A stretch of DNA of 64,000 bases from Castellaniella sp049650445 (GTDB taxonomy: Bacteria; Pseudomonadota; Gammaproteobacteria; Burkholderiales; Burkholderiaceae_B), in assembly GCF_049650445.1 (NCBI RefSeq), contig NZ_JBASAD010000033.1:84714-148713 (forward strand), written 5' to 3'. Shown here piece by piece: positions 53,788 through 61,990 of this stretch. Made by a program: the position numbers and the translations under genes. The first letter of the stretch is position 1. Every line of letters starts with the position of its first letter. The notes below the pieces were generated by a model. That model saw only the letters and a program-made list of their open reading frames with translations, ran no database searches and had not been told where the DNA came from.

Positions 53788-54377
53788 CGACGCCCCCCTT
53801 GTTGCGTCAACCCTGCATACATAGTGACGTCAATATAGTCACGCTGCATATCTCGTTCGGAAATTTCTGCAGGTGGCAATGGCCAATGAATACCAATTCC
53901 CGGGTCCAGAGGATGCAGGCCACCTTCCAAACTACTGCTGTATGTGGATGTAACAATATATAGGATCTCAGCCTGATCCACCAAGCTCTGAAAACCGTGA
54001 GCAACCCCCGGAGGAATAATCAGACTATTCTGCCGAGCAGAAGAGAGAGTAACACCAAACCATTGCAAAAAGGTGGGAGAGTTGTAGCGCAGATCCACAG
54101 CAACATCGAAAACGCTGCCACTCATACAAGTCACAACCTTGGTTTCCGCATTAGGCATATATTGAAAGTGCATGCCTCGAATAGTGCCCGCCAGATTGGA
54201 TTTTGAAAAATTCATCTGAGTAGGAAAAATGTCCATACCTAGCTTCAAGAACTCGTCCCGACAGAAAAACCGGGCAAAGGATCCGCGAGCATCAAAAATG
54301 GGCATGCGATCAGCTTCCCACACACCTGGCAGAGGGCTGGACCGGAAACTAAAACGCGTTGACTCTATGGTTGTCAT
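53784..54377 (-). CDS. RmlC-like sugar 3,5-epimerase
   Basis: The 197-residue cupin of the dTDP-4-dehydrorhamnose 3,5-epimerase family has DARGSFARFFCRDEF, QMNFSKSNLAGTIRGMHFQ with the catalytic His, KVVTCMSGSVFDVAVDLR and LIIPPGVAHGFQSL. In this operon the substrate is more likely CDP-4-keto-6-deoxyglucose than the dTDP sugar, because the neighbours are the CDP-glucose enzymes RfbF and RfbG; no rmlABD genes are present. Four-base overlaps with both neighbours. Confidence 0.87.
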   Translation of the reverse strand: MTTIESTRFSFRSSPLPGVWEADRMPIFDARGSFARFFCRDEFLKLGMDIFPTQMNFSKSNLAGTIRGMHFQYMPNAETKVVTCMSGSVFDVAVDLRYNSPTFLQWFGVTLSSARQNSLIIPPGVAHGFQSLVDQAEILYIVTSTYSSSLEGGLHPLDPGIGIHWPLPPAEISERDMQRDYIDVTMYAGLTQQGGRR

Positions 54378-55465
54378 AACTCGGGCAAGGTCGTAAAAGC
54401 ATCAATTTCAGTCTGGCACAGCACACGAGCATCACGCCCTTCGCGCTGATCTCGATACCAAATCATGGTTCTATGAACCGACGTCCTCAAGTCCCAGCGC
54501 GGTTGAATACCCAATACAGTACGGGCACGAGCCGTTTCCAGAGTCAACCAACCAGCCTCATGCAGACCTTCGGTGCCGTCACCCCACTGGATTTCTCCAG
54601 CGCCATAGGCCTGCTGCGCCTGCGTGATAACCTGACACACAGTCGCGGCTTCGTGTGTCAGCGGACCAAAGTTATAGGCGTCCGCCGCAGCAGGCTGCAT
54701 ACACAAAGTCTCCGCAAGAAGCAGATAGGCACAGATGGGTTCCAGCACGTGCTGCCATGGCCGGATCGCCTGCGGACGGCGAATTGGCAACACCTGACCC
54801 TCTTGCCAATAACGGACAGCATCGGGAATGAGACGATCTTCTGCCCAGTCCCCTCCACCGATCACATTTCCCGCTCGCGCGGAGGCGACCGCCACACCTT
54901 GGGCAGCCAGATAAGCATCACGGTAACTGGCAATCACCAGCTCACTGGCAGCCTTGCTAGCGCTGTAGGGATCATGCCCCCCTAGCGCATCATTCTCTCG
55001 ATAGGGATACGGTTGTTCCAGATTGCGATAGACCTTGTCGGTCGTGACCATCACTGCAGCACGCACGGAATCAAGGCCGCGTAGCGCATCCAGCACATGA
55101 GCCGTGCCCATGACGTTGGTAGCATAGGTCGCCAGAGGATCCTCGTAGCCGGCACGCACCAGCGCCTGCGCAGCCAAGTGAAAAACGATTTCGGGTTCGG
55201 CCTGACGAACTCGGTCGGTCACAGCCTGGGGGTCACGGATGTCGATGAAGTGGCTGTCGCACAGTTCATCAATACGCCCCAGCGTATATAGATTATTCGG
55301 CGCGCCGGCGGGCGGTAGCGCAATGCCCGTCACCTGCGCACCCAACCGGTGCAGCCACAGCGCCAGCCAACTGCCCTTGAACCCCGTATGGCCGGTCAGC
55401 AACACCCGCCGCCCCCGCCAGAAAGCGGGGTCTGGATTGACCGGGACGGTATCGTCTGTGCGCAT
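54374..55465 (-). CDS. rfbG: CDP-glucose 4,6-dehydratase
   Basis: The 363-residue extended SDR has VLLTGHTGFKGSWLALWLHR, the diagnostic NAD-binding sequence of RfbG, then FHLAAQALVRAGYEDPLATY, VTTDKVYRN, the YxxxK motif in GHDPYSASKAASELV and RAGNVIGGGDWAEDRLIPD. It makes CDP-4-keto-6-deoxy-D-glucose. I chose the ATG at 55465 because it overlaps the rfbF stop as TGATG; a GTG at 55483 is the alternative. Confidence 0.95.
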   Translation of the reverse strand: MRTDDTVPVNPDPAFWRGRRVLLTGHTGFKGSWLALWLHRLGAQVTGIALPPAGAPNNLYTLGRIDELCDSHFIDIRDPQAVTDRVRQAEPEIVFHLAAQALVRAGYEDPLATYATNVMGTAHVLDALRGLDSVRAAVMVTTDKVYRNLEQPYPYRENDALGGHDPYSASKAASELVIASYRDAYLAAQGVAVASARAGNVIGGGDWAEDRLIPDAVRYWQEGQVLPIRRPQAIRPWQHVLEPICAYLLLAETLCMQPAAADAYNFGPLTHEAATVCQVITQAQQAYGAGEIQWGDGTEGLHEAGWLTLETARARTVLGIQPRWDLRTSVHRTMIWYRDQREGRDARVLCQTEIDAFTTLPEL

Positions 55466-56238
55466 CACACCCAGGTCTTCCACGGCGCCCTACCCGACAC
55501 CCACAGGTCTTCGAGCAGATTCTTTTCCCGCAGAGTATCCATGGGTTGCCAGAAGCCATTATGCTCGAAGGCCATCAACTGGCCGTCTCGCGCCAGTGAC
55601 GTCAGTGGTTCACCCTCCCAACTGCTCTGGTCACCTTCGATGCGATCAAGACATTTGGGCGACAATACAAAAAAGCCGCCATTGATCAGCCCGCCATCGC
55701 CCCGAGGCTTTTCCGTGAAGCCGGTCACTTCATCGCCATCCAGCCTGAGCGCGCCATAGCGCCCCGGCGGCTGCACCGCCGTTACCGTCGCCAGGCGGCC
55801 ATGCTGCCGATGAAAGCGGATTGAAGCATTGATGTCCACATCGCTGACCCCATCCCCGTAGGTGAAGCAGAAGGCCTCTTCGTCCTTTACATAATCACGC
55901 ACTCGCTTCAGCCGCCCGCCTGTCAGCGTGGTTTCGCCGGTGTCTACCAACGTTACCCGCCAAGGTTCGGCATGCTGATGATGGACTTCCATGCGATTGG
56001 TGCTCATGTCAAAGGTCACATCCGACATGTGCAGGAAGTAGTTGGCGAAGTATTCCTTGATCACATAGCCCTTGTAACCGCAGCAGATCACGAAATCCCG
56101 GATGCCATGATGCGAGTACATCTTCAAGATATGCCATAGAATAGGTTTGCCACCAATTTCCACCATAGGCTTGGGCTTCAGGTGCGTTTCCTCGGAGATA
56201 CGGGTACCCAAACCCCCGGCAAGGATGACTACTTTCAT
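55465..56238 (-). CDS. rfbF: Glucose-1-phosphate cytidylyltransferase
   Basis: The 257-residue nucleotidyltransferase has VILAGGLGTRISEETHLKPK, PMVEIGGKPILWHI, FVICCGYKGYVIKEYF and FTYGDGVSDVDINAS, all diagnostic for RfbF. It forms CDP-glucose from CTP and glucose-1-phosphate, the first step of the CDP-deoxysugar branch. It is the first gene of the leftward glycan operon, divergent from the phosphoramidate operon across a ~356-bp AT-rich gap. Confidence 0.96.
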   Translation of the reverse strand: MKVVILAGGLGTRISEETHLKPKPMVEIGGKPILWHILKMYSHHGIRDFVICCGYKGYVIKEYFANYFLHMSDVTFDMSTNRMEVHHQHAEPWRVTLVDTGETTLTGGRLKRVRDYVKDEEAFCFTYGDGVSDVDINASIRFHRQHGRLATVTAVQPPGRYGALRLDGDEVTGFTEKPRGDGGLINGGFFVLSPKCLDRIEGDQSSWEGEPLTSLARDGQLMAFEHNGFWQPMDTLREKNLLEDLWVSGRAPWKTWV

Positions 56239-56594
56239 TGGAGTCGCTTCGATTGTAAGGACGATCGTCGTTCAGGAGAAGGTGGTGCACAGGTGCGCAA
56301 AAGAGCTTAGGAAGCAACTGAACCTCGAAAATTTAATCCAACAAAATCAATGAATTAGAAAATTAGACCACACTTCTACACCCAGTCGTACGTCTGTGCT
56401 CAACATTACAGAACACACACAGGCACAACTTTCCATGCACATTTTATAAGAGGCAGGAGCCAGTCAATTAATCGAACAACGGGGAACTTCAGACTGACGC
56501 CAGCAGGAGCCAAGTCAAAAAAATAATCTATGCTAGAGAGCTGCCACGCCTCTCATCACCCTCAGCTTGTTTTTGAACAATTCGAGACCCACTC
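56239..56594. promoter_or_regulatory. AT-rich divergent promoter region between rfbF and the phosphoramidate operon
   Basis: No gene is seen in these 356 bases. The stretch is AT-rich and must hold promoters for both operons. A direct repeat GCAGGAGCCA(A)GTCAA occurs at 56453-56467 and 56503-56518, 50 bp apart (about five helical turns), which could be a pair of activator or repressor sites for the rightward operon. No JUMPstart/ops element was recognised. Confidence 0.55.
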
Positions 56595-57788
56595 ATGATC
56601 CCCAAAAAAATTTTACTCCTGAACGGAGTTTTAAACGGTGGCGAAACCTATACTGAATACTTGAGACAAGCATCACTAAATCTACCTGAAAACGCAGATG
56701 TAGTTGCCTTGAATATACCGGCAAAAACAAAAATGAGCGCTAACCAAGTATCCAAGATCATTGATCGGCAAACCCACGATGTTGATCTTGAATTACTACC
56801 AAAATTGCGTGGGCAAGATGTTGATTTTTTGTTTTCCAACGAAGCATCCTTAGGTCAATATATTGACCCGTCAATCACAACAGCGATAATTATGCATGGC
56901 ACATCGGTCATGCCCGTAAACAACGACTTCATGTTTGCGGAACTCATCTCCTACTTTGATATAGTCACATCTGCATCCAAGGCCAGCATGCAAATGCTGG
57001 CTAACGGCATGTCTTTCTACCGCTCACAAAGGCGCGATCTCAAGATCAACGTCAATGGCCCCTTGATTCGATCGGACCTCAGAAAAACATTCATCATGCC
57101 AACCCGCCCGATGAAGAAGGAAAAGCAACATACAAAAACACCAAGAGGGACAGATCGCACGGAAAAATTTACAATCGGCCTGCTACCAACAGCGATAGGC
57201 GCGATTCAAGAAAAAGTCTCGCTTTACCGCAGCATCGATCAAATAATTCAGATGCTTTTCTGTAAATTTCCGCAAAGCAAGATCGTCTTTCGCCCTTACC
57301 CAAACGATTTTCAAACAATGCCAAGCATCAAGCAGCTTTGCGAAACATTAATCAAATTAGGAAATGTGACCATCGACTCACCGGAAAGCCCATCATCCAC
57401 GTTCTACGACAAATGCGATCTCGTCATCACAGACGCGTCCACTGGTGGCACTTCCTTCATGCTACGGAGAGCCATGCCACCCATCTATTTCGTACCAACC
57501 GAAGCACTCGATAGTCATATCACTCGCTGGTTTGTAGATAGTATAGGCGAGCATGTCCCCATGGCACACACCATCTCTGAACTCGAAAAGCATATCCACT
57601 ACTTAGCCGCCGCCAATGAAAACGAACTATTTAGCCACTACGAAAATTATTGCAATAAGGAACTTTTCCTGAAAAGTCCTCAGACTGAGTATTTTTCGAA
57701 TATTCTAGGTGGCAACACGGCGACCGAAGACGTCATTCAGATTGACGCCTTCGGTGAAATTTCTTATAGCATGCAGATAGCAGCATGA
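56595..57788 (+). CDS. Putative GT-B transferase, CDP-glycerol glycerophosphotransferase-like
   Basis: The 397-residue soluble protein is AT-rich in composition. The C-terminal half resembles the TagB/TagF/capsule GT-B fold: QSKIVFRPYPNDFQTMPSIK, CDLVITDASTGGTSFMLRR, then AMPPIYFVPTEAL. The N-terminal half (KILLLNGVLNGGETYTEYLR) is poorly conserved. It is the first gene of the phosphoramidate operon and overlaps the next by four bases. It may transfer the phosphoramidate group or a sugar carrying it; TagB-type enzymes use CDP-linked donors, which fits a CDP-based pathway, but this is inference. Confidence in the specific role is low. Confidence 0.65.
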   Translation: MIPKKILLLNGVLNGGETYTEYLRQASLNLPENADVVALNIPAKTKMSANQVSKIIDRQTHDVDLELLPKLRGQDVDFLFSNEASLGQYIDPSITTAIIMHGTSVMPVNNDFMFAELISYFDIVTSASKASMQMLANGMSFYRSQRRDLKINVNGPLIRSDLRKTFIMPTRPMKKEKQHTKTPRGTDRTEKFTIGLLPTAIGAIQEKVSLYRSIDQIIQMLFCKFPQSKIVFRPYPNDFQTMPSIKQLCETLIKLGNVTIDSPESPSSTFYDKCDLVITDASTGGTSFMLRRAMPPIYFVPTEALDSHITRWFVDSIGEHVPMAHTISELEKHIHYLAAANENELFSHYENYCNKELFLKSPQTEYFSNILGGNTATEDVIQIDAFGEISYSMQIAA

Positions 57789-58318
57789 ACGGGCGAACCA
57801 TCTGGATTACAGGCCTCTCGGGAGCAGGGAAATCCACGCTTTCCGCCATCCTGGTGAGCAAATTGCGCGCCATAGAGCCGAAGACCATCTTCCTCGATGG
57901 CGACGAATTGCGCGAAGTCTTGGCAGCCGACTCACGAGACGGCAGCCATCACGATCGAAACCAACGGCTAGCTCTGGCGACGCGCTATGCACGCCTGTGT
58001 CGTCTGCTCGCATCCCAAGGGTTTACAGTCGTTATAGCAACGATTTCCTTGTTCCGAGAAATACATGACTGGAATCGCGAAAATCAACCTGGATATTTTG
58101 AGATCTATCTCAAAGTTCCTCTCGAAGAACTTCGTCGCCGAGATCCAAAAGGCATCTACCACCGACACGCAGCAGGCGAAGTCCACAATGTGGCAGGGCT
58201 GGATTTTTCTATCGACGAACCGGCACAGCCAGAAATCCTGATCGAATTCAACCCTAGCCGCTCACCCGACGAAACGGCTGAGTATATTTTCTTAAAATTA
58301 ATGCGAGAAAACCAATGA
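57785..58318 (+). CDS. CysC-like kinase, probable cytidine diphosphoramidate kinase (Cj1415 type)
   Basis: The 177-residue P-loop protein is of the APS kinase family: WITGLSGAGKST at residues 7-18, FLDGDELREVL, ATRYARLCRLLASQGFTVVI and RRRDPKGIYHRHAAGEVHNV. In C. jejuni the CysC homologue Cj1415 phosphorylates the 3'-OH of cytidine diphosphoramidate rather than APS. Here it is fused by four-base overlaps into an operon with glutamine kinase, amidohydrolase and cytidylyltransferase genes, and no sulfate-assimilation genes are near, so the Cj1415 role is preferred. The protein is a little shorter than typical APS kinases (~200). Confidence 0.82.
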   Translation: MNGRTIWITGLSGAGKSTLSAILVSKLRAIEPKTIFLDGDELREVLAADSRDGSHHDRNQRLALATRYARLCRLLASQGFTVVIATISLFREIHDWNRENQPGYFEIYLKVPLEELRRRDPKGIYHRHAAGEVHNVAGLDFSIDEPAQPEILIEFNPSRSPDETAEYIFLKLMRENQ

Positions 58319-59064
58319 AAACTGAATGGGACTACACTTCCCTGGCTGATGCTTATCTGCAACGCCCTGATTACTCAGGCGCAGCCATTGACTCCATGCT
58401 CAAGATTGCGGGCGCCACGACCGGAGAAACAATTTGCGATGTAGGCGCAGGTGTTGCCCACCTGACTCTTATGCTGGGTGCGCGCGGCTTTGAGGTAACA
58501 GCGGTTGAACCAAACGATGCCATGCGCACCAACGGAATCAAGCGCACTAGCTCGATGACAAACGTGCGCTGGCACGAAGGCACCGGCGAACAGACCGGGC
58601 AAGCGAGCCAAGCCTTTTCCTTGGTGACTTTCGGCAGCTCGTTCAATGTTTGCGACCGCCCTGCAGCCCTCAAGGAAACTGCGCGCATTCTCAAGCCGAA
58701 GGGTTGGTTCGCCTGCATGTGGAACCATCGCTACCTGGATGATCCAATCCAATCTCGTATCGAAAGCATTATCAAATCACACATTGATGCCTACAACTAC
58801 GGCTCACGCCGTGAAGATCAGACTGCCATCGTCGATGCCAGCGGCCTGTTTGGCCCAGTGACCCATCTCGACTCTCGCGTTATCCATATCCAATCCATCA
58901 AAGACTGCGTCGAAGCTTGGCGCTCGCATGCAACGCTGGAACGACAGGCAGGCGCAGCCTTCAATGCCATCATCAATGAGATCGAGGCATACCTGAAGGG
59001 ACTGGGAACTCATTCCATCCAAATTCCCTACACCACCAATATTTGGATCGCCCAGTTGCATTAA
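58315..59064 (+). CDS. SAM-dependent methyltransferase of the phosphoramidate operon
   Basis: The 249-residue class I methyltransferase has motif I ICDVGAGVAHLTLMLGARGF, VTAVEPNDAMRTNGIK and the post-motif segment LKPKGWFACMWNHRYLDDP. The MeOPN locus of C. jejuni contains methyltransferases Cj1419 and Cj1420, and this gene is in the matching position beside the glutamine kinase. It could therefore methylate the phosphoramidate or its precursor. Its start overlaps the kinase stop by four bases. Methylation of another sugar cannot be excluded. Confidence 0.8.
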   Translation: MKTEWDYTSLADAYLQRPDYSGAAIDSMLKIAGATTGETICDVGAGVAHLTLMLGARGFEVTAVEPNDAMRTNGIKRTSSMTNVRWHEGTGEQTGQASQAFSLVTFGSSFNVCDRPAALKETARILKPKGWFACMWNHRYLDDPIQSRIESIIKSHIDAYNYGSRREDQTAIVDASGLFGPVTHLDSRVIHIQSIKDCVEAWRSHATLERQAGAAFNAIINEIEAYLKGLGTHSIQIPYTTNIWIAQLH

Positions 59065-59078
59065 TACACGATTCTGCC

Positions 59079-61400
59079 ATGTCGCTTGAGTTCTCAACCA
59101 AAGCTCGTACGCTGGCCGCCCTGCGCGGCAAGCTGACTTCAGCACACATTCTGCCGCTCGTCCATTTCTCAGTTGCCGAATGGCACCAAGATCGACAGGC
59201 CTGCCTGCTCAAAATCCGGCAAGATCTGGAGGTGCAGTCGGTCATCGTGCGGTCGAGCTGCGGCCGGGAAGATGGCGACATGGAATCGAACGCAGGCGCG
59301 TTCCTGTCATTAGCCAATGTTTTGCCTGGCGATGTCGAACACGCTGTCGAGAAAGTCATCGCCTCCTACGGTGATGCAGAAGAAAGCGACGAAGTGCTGA
59401 TTCAGCCGATGCTGGCTGGCGTGACGCGATCTGGTGTTGCCTTCACACACGATCCTAACACTTCAGCCCCTTATCGGATGATCAACTGGAGCGAGGGCGA
59501 CGACACCGCCGTCGTGACAAGCGGTGCGGGCGGGCGCATCTATCAACGGGCTGCGCTGTCTACGGTGCCGCCGCCCGGCCATCTAGCTCTGATCTTTCCC
59601 ATGCTGGATGAGTTGCTGCGGCTTTTCGATGACCAAGCCATTGACTGCGAATTTGCCATGACCCAGGGCTCTGCCGGCGCTGAGGATTTGTGGCTGCTGC
59701 AGGCCCGGCCTCTGGTGCTGCGTCAACGCCCACAAGCAACCGAGGCGCAAGCGCACCGGCTGCAGCAGATCGAAGAAAAAGTGCGGCGAGGGATGCAGCC
59801 ACATCCTTTTGTGATGGGCCGACGCACAGTTTATGGCGTCATGCCAGACTGGAACCCTGCCGAAATCATCGGCGTGCGCCCAAAGCCGCTAGCTTTATCG
59901 CTTTACCGTGAGCTGGTCACTGATTCGATCTGGGCCTACCAGCGCAACAATTACGGCTATCGCAACCTGCGCAGCTTCCCACTCATGCCGCATTTTTTCG
60001 GCCTGCCCTACGTGGATGTCAGGCTGTCTTTCAATTCTTTCATCCCCGCCGATCTTGACGAGGGTCTAGCCGCGCGGTTGGTCGATTACTATATTGACCG
60101 ACTGTTGGCCGAGCCTTCACTGCATGACAAGGTAGAATTTGAGGTTGTTTTTTCCTGCTACACCCTAGACCTGCCAAAGCGCGTCGAAAAACTGGCTGAA
60201 GCCGGATTCAATACGAGTGAACAGCACGAGATCGCTGAAAGCCTCCGCCGACTGACCAACCGCATTATCAATCAGCAGAACGGATTATGGCGCACCGATG
60301 CAAGCAAACTGGACACGTTGCAGGCACGACGCGAAGCCCTGCTGGCAGGCCCCAGCGATCCGCTGGAGCGAATCTACTGGCTGCTGGAAGACGGTAAACG
60401 CTACGGCACCCTCCCCTTCGCCGGGCTGGCGCGTGCTGGCTTTATCGCTATTCAGATGCTGAAATCGCTGGTGACAGTCGGAGTTTTCAGCCAACAGGAC
60501 TACGATGCCTTTGTGGCCTCCGTCTCTACAGTCAGCGGGCAACTCGCCCGTGATCGCTCCATTCTGGACAAGACGACATTCTTATCACGCTACGGGCATC
60601 TGCGTCCCGGCACCTATGACGTATTATCGCCTCGCTACGACGAAACACCGGACCTCTATTTTGACTGGCAGCAAAGGCCTGTCGCCAGTCACTCCGCAGC
60701 CCAACCTTTTTCGTTAACCTTACCGCAAATGCGCGAAATGGTACACCTGCTGGCAGCACATGGCCTAGAACCAGATGCCGTAGGACTAATGGATTTCATG
60801 CAAGAGGGGATCGAGTTGCGCGAATTGGCGAAATTTCACTTCACCCGCAACCTTTCCGATGCCATGGCGCTGATGGCGCAAGTGGGTGCACAATACGGCT
60901 TCACCCTGGACGATCTGGCCTATAGCGATGTCGCCGTTTTCCGTGAAATGCACGTTGCTGCAGTCGATGCCAGGGAATTGCTGGCTACAAGCATCGAGCA
61001 AGGCCGCAAGCGCCATCACGAAACCAAACAATTGTCGATGCCGCCGCTGATTGCCGCACCAGAAGATGTCTGGGGTTTTGAATGGCCAGAAACGGCTCCA
61101 AACTACATCACACAAAAACAAGTAACGGCCCCCGTCGTCAGCTGCGATGACAAGAGTTCGCTGGCAGGGGCCATTGTATGCATCTCAAATGCGGATCCCG
61201 GGTTCGATTGGCTGTTTTCCCACCCCATAGCAGGTTTGATTACGGCCTGGGGCGGTGCAAACTCGCATATGGCCATCCGCGCAGGCGAATTGGGCCTTCC
61301 TGCGGTCATCGGCGCAGGCGAGGTACTCTACCGCCGGTGGTCAAGCGCCCAGCGTCTGCATATCGATTGCGCAGGGCGGCGCGTGGAGCTTGTGACGTGA
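59079..61400 (+). CDS. PEP-synthase-like L-glutamine kinase (Cj1418 type)
   Basis: The 773-residue protein has an N-terminal ATP-grasp domain related to PPDK/PEP synthase (VRSSCGREDGDMESNAGAF; DEVLIQPMLAGVTRSGVAFT; LWLLQARPLVL), a central domain of ~350 residues, and a C-terminal phosphohistidine swivel with AGLITAWGGANSHMAIRAGE, His730 being the expected phosphocarrier. There is no PEP/pyruvate-binding TIM barrel. This matches Cj1418, which converts glutamine, ATP and water to glutamine phosphate, AMP and Pi with a phospho-His intermediate. The ATG at 59079 gives MSLEFSTKARTLAALRGKL. Its stop overlaps the next gene's GTG. Confidence 0.85.
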   Translation: MSLEFSTKARTLAALRGKLTSAHILPLVHFSVAEWHQDRQACLLKIRQDLEVQSVIVRSSCGREDGDMESNAGAFLSLANVLPGDVEHAVEKVIASYGDAEESDEVLIQPMLAGVTRSGVAFTHDPNTSAPYRMINWSEGDDTAVVTSGAGGRIYQRAALSTVPPPGHLALIFPMLDELLRLFDDQAIDCEFAMTQGSAGAEDLWLLQARPLVLRQRPQATEAQAHRLQQIEEKVRRGMQPHPFVMGRRTVYGVMPDWNPAEIIGVRPKPLALSLYRELVTDSIWAYQRNNYGYRNLRSFPLMPHFFGLPYVDVRLSFNSFIPADLDEGLAARLVDYYIDRLLAEPSLHDKVEFEVVFSCYTLDLPKRVEKLAEAGFNTSEQHEIAESLRRLTNRIINQQNGLWRTDASKLDTLQARREALLAGPSDPLERIYWLLEDGKRYGTLPFAGLARAGFIAIQMLKSLVTVGVFSQQDYDAFVASVSTVSGQLARDRSILDKTTFLSRYGHLRPGTYDVLSPRYDETPDLYFDWQQRPVASHSAAQPFSLTLPQMREMVHLLAAHGLEPDAVGLMDFMQEGIELRELAKFHFTRNLSDAMALMAQVGAQYGFTLDDLAYSDVAVFREMHVAAVDARELLATSIEQGRKRHHETKQLSMPPLIAAPEDVWGFEWPETAPNYITQKQVTAPVVSCDDKSSLAGAIVCISNADPGFDWLFSHPIAGLITAWGGANSHMAIRAGELGLPAVIGAGEVLYRRWSSAQRLHIDCAGRRVELVT

Positions 61401-61990
61401 AACGGATTCTTATCAGCCAACGTATCGATACCCTGGCCGATCGGGGTGAACGGCACGATGCCGTCGATCAGAGGTTATCCTGCTTCCTCGATGCAATCGG
61501 CGCACTGGCCTTCCCCGTACCCAATACTCTGCATGCTGCCGGCCAACTCGATACATGGCTTGATGCCGTCTCACCCGAAGGGCTTGTTTTATCCGGAGGC
61601 AACGATATCGGCACACAGCCGGATCGCGATAACACGGAACGTGCACTATTAGTCTGGGCCACCACACGGCGCCTGCCTGTGCTTGGCATCTGCAGAGGAA
61701 TGCAAATGATGGGGCTAACAGCCGGTGCACGTCTGGTGCAGATCGAAGGCCATGTTCGCACCCACCACACACTTTCCGGAGCCCTAGCTGGCAAGGCCAA
61801 CAGCTTTCATAACTACGCACTTGAAACCTGCCCCGATGGATATGTGGTGCTGGCTACGTCAGAGGATGGTGCTATTGAAGCGATCCATCATCGCCAACTC
61901 CCCTTCGAAGGCTGGATGTGGCATCCCGAACGGGAAATCCCCTTTTCTGCACGAGATCTGAACCGAGCACGAGAAATTTTCTATGCATGA
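61397..61990 (+). CDS. Class I glutamine amidotransferase-like hydrolase (Cj1417 type)
   Basis: The 197-residue PuuD/peptidase C26-like protein has nucleophile Cys99 in PVLGICRGMQMMGL and partners His177 and Glu179 in WMWHPERE. The oxyanion region is LVLSGGNDI. In C. jejuni Cj1417 hydrolyses gamma-glutamyl-CDP-amidate (cytidine diphospho-L-glutamine) to cytidine diphosphoramidate and glutamate. It begins at GTG overlapping the glutamine kinase stop (GTGA) and its end overlaps the CysQ-like gene by eight bases, so it is tightly coupled to this pathway. Confidence 0.85.
   Translation: MKRILISQRIDTLADRGERHDAVDQRLSCFLDAIGALAFPVPNTLHAAGQLDTWLDAVSPEGLVLSGGNDIGTQPDRDNTERALLVWATTRRLPVLGICRGMQMMGLTAGARLVQIEGHVRTHHTLSGALAGKANSFHNYALETCPDGYVVLATSEDGAIEAIHHRQLPFEGWMWHPEREIPFSARDLNRAREIFYA

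Noticed and set aside
57785..58318. Sulfate assimilation (APS kinase, CysC) for the kinase in the glycan operon
   Set aside because: No cysD, cysN, cysH or sulfotransferase genes are near, and the immediate partners are those of the phosphoramidate pathway; only an enzyme assay can exclude it finally.
59079..61400. Phosphoenolpyruvate synthase or PPDK
   Set aside because: ATP-grasp and phospho-His domains are present but the C-terminal PEP/pyruvate-binding barrel is missing, and the His domain is at the extreme C-terminus as in Cj1418.
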